NCBI GenBank assembly: GCA_022766795.1
Contig: JALEPE010000065.1
Coordinates: 1-15,169, forward strand
Origin: Helicobacter sp.
Lineage (GTDB): Bacteria; Campylobacterota; Campylobacteria; Campylobacterales; Helicobacteraceae
DNA length: 15,169 nucleotides
Direction of reading: 5' to 3'
Shown: in pieces, positions 13,288 to 15,169 of the stretch
How the letters are laid out: each line of letters opens with the position of its first letter
Numbering within the stretch: position 1 is the first letter of the stretch
Notes under the pieces: generated by a model
What the model was told of the DNA's origin: nothing
The model's input: only the letters and a program-made list of their open reading frames with translations
Databases searched by the model: none
Program-made: the position numbers and the translations under genes

Positions 13288-13762
13288 TTTTGCTCCTTAA
13301 AAATTTACTGATTTAAATAGATTCTGTAATTATAAAGCCTGATACCTAGTGTTTCTCCGCAAAAGGCACAAACTCTCATCGCACAATGGAGAAAAAGTGA
13401 GGTGAGTAAGGCGTGTGAGTGGATTTAAACACGTGGAGAGGAGGCAAAAAGCAAAGAAAGTAAAAATTTAATGTCGCACCAAACCCTACAAGCGGACGCG
13501 GTAAGCTCTAATAAGATTTCTCATAGCTTACAAAAATGTAGCGTAAAGGCTTTGCAAAGGCTTGATAAAAGACAAAAACACCCACGCCACATTTCTTTTT
13601 TGGGATTTTTGGATAATTCTCCTTTGAGTTTCTCTAAAGTTTTATTGCTGAATCCTTTTGCATGCTTTAATTATTCTACGGAAGTAAAAGGATAATTATA
13701 AGGAATGGATTAATCTAAAGAGTAGCGATTTTAGCGTTTGCGTATAAACTATGGCATTGGAT
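13288..13762. other. 475-base gap without a supported gene
   Basis: Apart from the promoter at its left end I see little here. A 74-codon frame at 13471-13695 (+) has no ribosome site at a proper distance and no recognisable domain, so it is not called. A perfect 7-bp inverted repeat GTAAGCT (13501-13507) / AGCTTAC (13525-13531) with a 17-nt loop is present. Both flanking genes run leftward, so the 3' end of the SGNH gene transcript should lie here, but I find no classical terminator. It could hide a small RNA or a decayed gene. Confidence 0.5.
13329..13334 (-). promoter_or_regulatory. -10 box TATAAT for the Tat-peptide/reductase unit
   Basis: A perfect TATAAT (ATTATA on the given strand), preceded by GCTT, lies 42 bases upstream of the Tat-signal ORF start on the minus strand. 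This gives an untranslated leader of roughly 35 bases. There is no obvious -35, as usual in this phylum. It suggests that the short ORF and the reductase are transcribed together from here. Confidence 0.6.
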
Positions 13763-14917
13763 CTATTTTTGCGATTCCATATACCGCTTAATTTGTTGCA
13801 TAAATGGCTCTAAATTGTAATTCTTAATTCTTGTTTCCATAGTTTTAAAATATTCCTCCATATTTTGTGTCGTTAAAATATGTGTTTGATTGGCGATAGC
13901 ATCAAGTTGCATAGAATTCATATCTATATTATAGTGCGATGGATCTTTATAATTTGCAATGTTGTCCGCATAGTCTAAATCATCAAAACCATAAATTTTG
14001 ACATTTGGGTAATTTTGCGTTTCTCGTATAAGCCATTTTAGGACATCTTGATATTGAGAAAAAAGTATGAAATCTTTATTGAAATAGAATTCTCCACCTT
14101 TAGCATTAACAGCATATAGCATTCTAGAATATGTTGGAATCAAGAGATGAAATTTAGTATTAGGATGGCTTGCGATAAAATCAAGTAAAATCTTTTTGGT
14201 ATTTGCTTGATGGATTTTTGTATTCACTTGCGAATGGACAAAGAAATTGCCTGTATGGTTTAACATTGGTTCAGTAATTCTTTTTTTAAAGGCCTCATCA
14301 TTGCCTTTTAGCCAATTTTCAAATCCACCAAATCGCATTTTGCCATCTTCTTCAAATATCCATTTTACAAAATCTTCTAAGCTTGGATCTGTAAGGGGGG
14401 AGCCTATACATTTTGCTTTTTTAGAAAATTGCAAAGCACATAAAATGGCATCTTTATTAAGGTGTAAGCCGAATCTTTTTTTCCAATCATCTTCATAGGC
14501 AGACTTAAAATTTGTATTGTTTCCCCGATTTTGTGCCAGAGTAAAAGCATCTAAAGAGTAAATAACTGCTTGAACATTTCTTTTTCTTTTAAAAAAATAT
14601 TCTAAAACAATGGCTCTTTCAGCAAGTGTTGAGCCTGCAAGCGATAGATTCATCCATTTGCCACCCAACTTTTCATCTGCTTCTTTGGCGGATGTATTTT
14701 GAAGCATTGAAGTGCCTATGATAACAGAATCAAATGTGTAATTATCAATGACAAAGCGAGCCATTAAGCGCATATCTTGCTTGAAAGTTATCTCTCTAAA
14801 ATAAGGCTTATGAAAGAGCATATAGGGATCATAAATATAAAGTAGCGCAAATAAGGCAAATATAAAAGGAAGTGGAATCAATAAAACAGCGATAATAAAC
14901 TTCTTGTATTTTTGCAT
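13763..14917 (-). CDS. Membrane-anchored SGNH/GDSL-like protein, MBOAT partner
   Basis: This 384-residue protein has one N-terminal membrane segment (about 7-29), after which the chain is predicted to be periplasmic. The body looks like an SGNH hydrolase fold: VIIGTSMLQN (65-74) with candidate nucleophile Ser70 after a beta strand, LSLAGST supplying the block II Gly, LLIPTYSRM in the middle, and a C-terminal DxxH as DPSHYN with Asp325 and His328. Such proteins (compare AlgJ/AlgX, DltD, PatB) work with an MBOAT to move acyl groups to or from periplasmic polymers. The gene starts eight bases after the stop of an MBOAT end, and its AGGAAG ribosome site overlaps that stop (TAGGAAG). The GTSM variant resembles a family of uncharacterised proteins that I recall next to MBOAT genes. 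Substrate unknown: peptidoglycan, capsule or other glycan are all possible. Confidence 0.7.
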   Translation of the reverse strand: MQKYKKFIIAVLLIPLPFIFALFALLYIYDPYMLFHKPYFREITFKQDMRLMARFVIDNYTFDSVIIGTSMLQNTSAKEADEKLGGKWMNLSLAGSTLAERAIVLEYFFKRKRNVQAVIYSLDAFTLAQNRGNNTNFKSAYEDDWKKRFGLHLNKDAILCALQFSKKAKCIGSPLTDPSLEDFVKWIFEEDGKMRFGGFENWLKGNDEAFKKRITEPMLNHTGNFFVHSQVNTKIHQANTKKILLDFIASHPNTKFHLLIPTYSRMLYAVNAKGGEFYFNKDFILFSQYQDVLKWLIRETQNYPNVKIYGFDDLDYADNIANYKDPSHYNIDMNSMQLDAIANQTHILTTQNMEEYFKTMETRIKNYNLEPFMQQIKRYMESQK

Positions 14918-14925
14918 AATTCTTC

Positions 14926-15169
14926 CTAGAAATTAAAGTAAATAAATTCTACATAGGGTGTTGATAGGAGTGTCAAAAGCGCAATATATAAGAAGCACAT
15001 CGTCGTGATTGCATAAAAATAATTACATTGTAATCCCCGCATTCTCTCTAATCCATTTTTAAAGCTTAAAACTACAATACAAGCAAGAATAATCATAAAA
15101 AGTGTTTCATTGGTTCCATCAATTTGCGCAAAAGTGCTTTTAAGTCTTGAGTAGAATTTATAAGGCAAT
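14926..15169 (-). CDS. MBOAT-family O-acyltransferase, C-terminal end (partial)
   Basis: Only the last 80 or so residues are inside the window; the frame runs off the right edge, so the TTG near 15168 is not taken as a start. Two hydrophobic segments are visible (FMIILACIVVL and YFYAITTMCFLYIALLTLL), and the protein ends STPYVEFIYFNF. A terminal (P/E)FIYFxF is typical of the AlgI/DltB/PatA group of membrane-bound O-acyltransferases, which pass acetyl or alanyl groups across the inner membrane. Family assignment rests on this ending and on the coupled SGNH partner downstream. In Campylobacter and Helicobacter a known member is PatA of peptidoglycan O-acetylation. Whether this is PatA or another MBOAT cannot be told from the fragment. 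Confidence 0.72.
   Translation of the reverse strand, partial: LPYKFYSRLKSTFAQIDGTNETLFMIILACIVVLSFKNGLERMRGLQCNYFYAITTMCFLYIALLTLLSTPYVEFIYFNF

Noticed and set aside
13471..13695. 74-codon frame on the plus strand
   Set aside because: The nearest ribosome-site-like GGAGG is over 20 bases from the ATG, the protein has no recognisable domain, and it opposes both neighbouring genes. Kept only as part of the gap description.

Overview
The window looks like a chromosomal segment of a Helicobacter (Campylobacterota, probably an enterohepatic rather than a gastric species). The grounds are its AT-rich composition, protein sequences of clear epsilonproteobacterial type (RpsB, GyrA with the Campylobacter-style Thr86/Asp90 quinolone region, FlgR, a Campylobacter-type major outer membrane porin end) and two gene orders that I recall from Helicobacter and Campylobacter: gyrA-(small secreted protein)-flgR-asd and rpsB-tsf-ABC ATPase-fliR. 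The species cannot be named from the sequence alone.

Layout, left to right. Positions 1-380 hold the 3' end of an outer membrane porin gene (+), followed by a clean stem-loop terminator. Positions 381-1120 are a gene-free gap between convergent genes, filled with a dispersed and tandemly duplicated palindromic repeat. A cytoplasmic cyclophilin (-) follows at 1121-1594. A rightward block then runs from 1671 to 8287: a secreted protein that looks like a catalytically dead trypsin/HtrA-type protease, gyrA, a small secreted protein of unknown function, flgR (sigma-54 activator of flagellar genes), asd (lysine/threonine/methionine/DAP pathway) and a low-molecular-weight tyrosine phosphatase. From gyrA onward the genes overlap or nearly touch, which indicates one operon. 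Positions 8288-8702 form a second convergent gap with another copy of the same repeat family and a striking G-quadruplex motif.

The leftward block from 12036 to 8703 is rpsB-tsf-ABC ATPase (LolD type)-fliR, very tightly packed. It couples translation genes to a flagellar export gate component. Upstream, also leftward, is an aldo/keto reductase (12311-13147). It is preceded by a 34-codon ORF at 13183-13287 that encodes almost nothing but a twin-arginine (Tat) signal peptide. That is either the detached signal of a formerly exported reductase or a free-standing signal-like peptide. The 13288-13762 gap has a good promoter for this unit and otherwise little that I can explain. The right edge holds a leftward pair: a membrane-anchored SGNH/GDSL-like protein and, upstream of it, the C-terminal end of an MBOAT (AlgI/DltB/PatA type) O-acyltransferase. 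This pair presumably acylates a periplasmic or surface glycan.

Most of the window is core genome. The items most worth a second look are the orphan Tat signal ORF before the reductase, the inactive protease-like protein beside gyrA, the repeat family confined here to the two convergent gaps, the G4 motif, and the MBOAT/SGNH pair. I saw no CRISPR array, insertion sequence, prophage gene, tRNA or rRNA.
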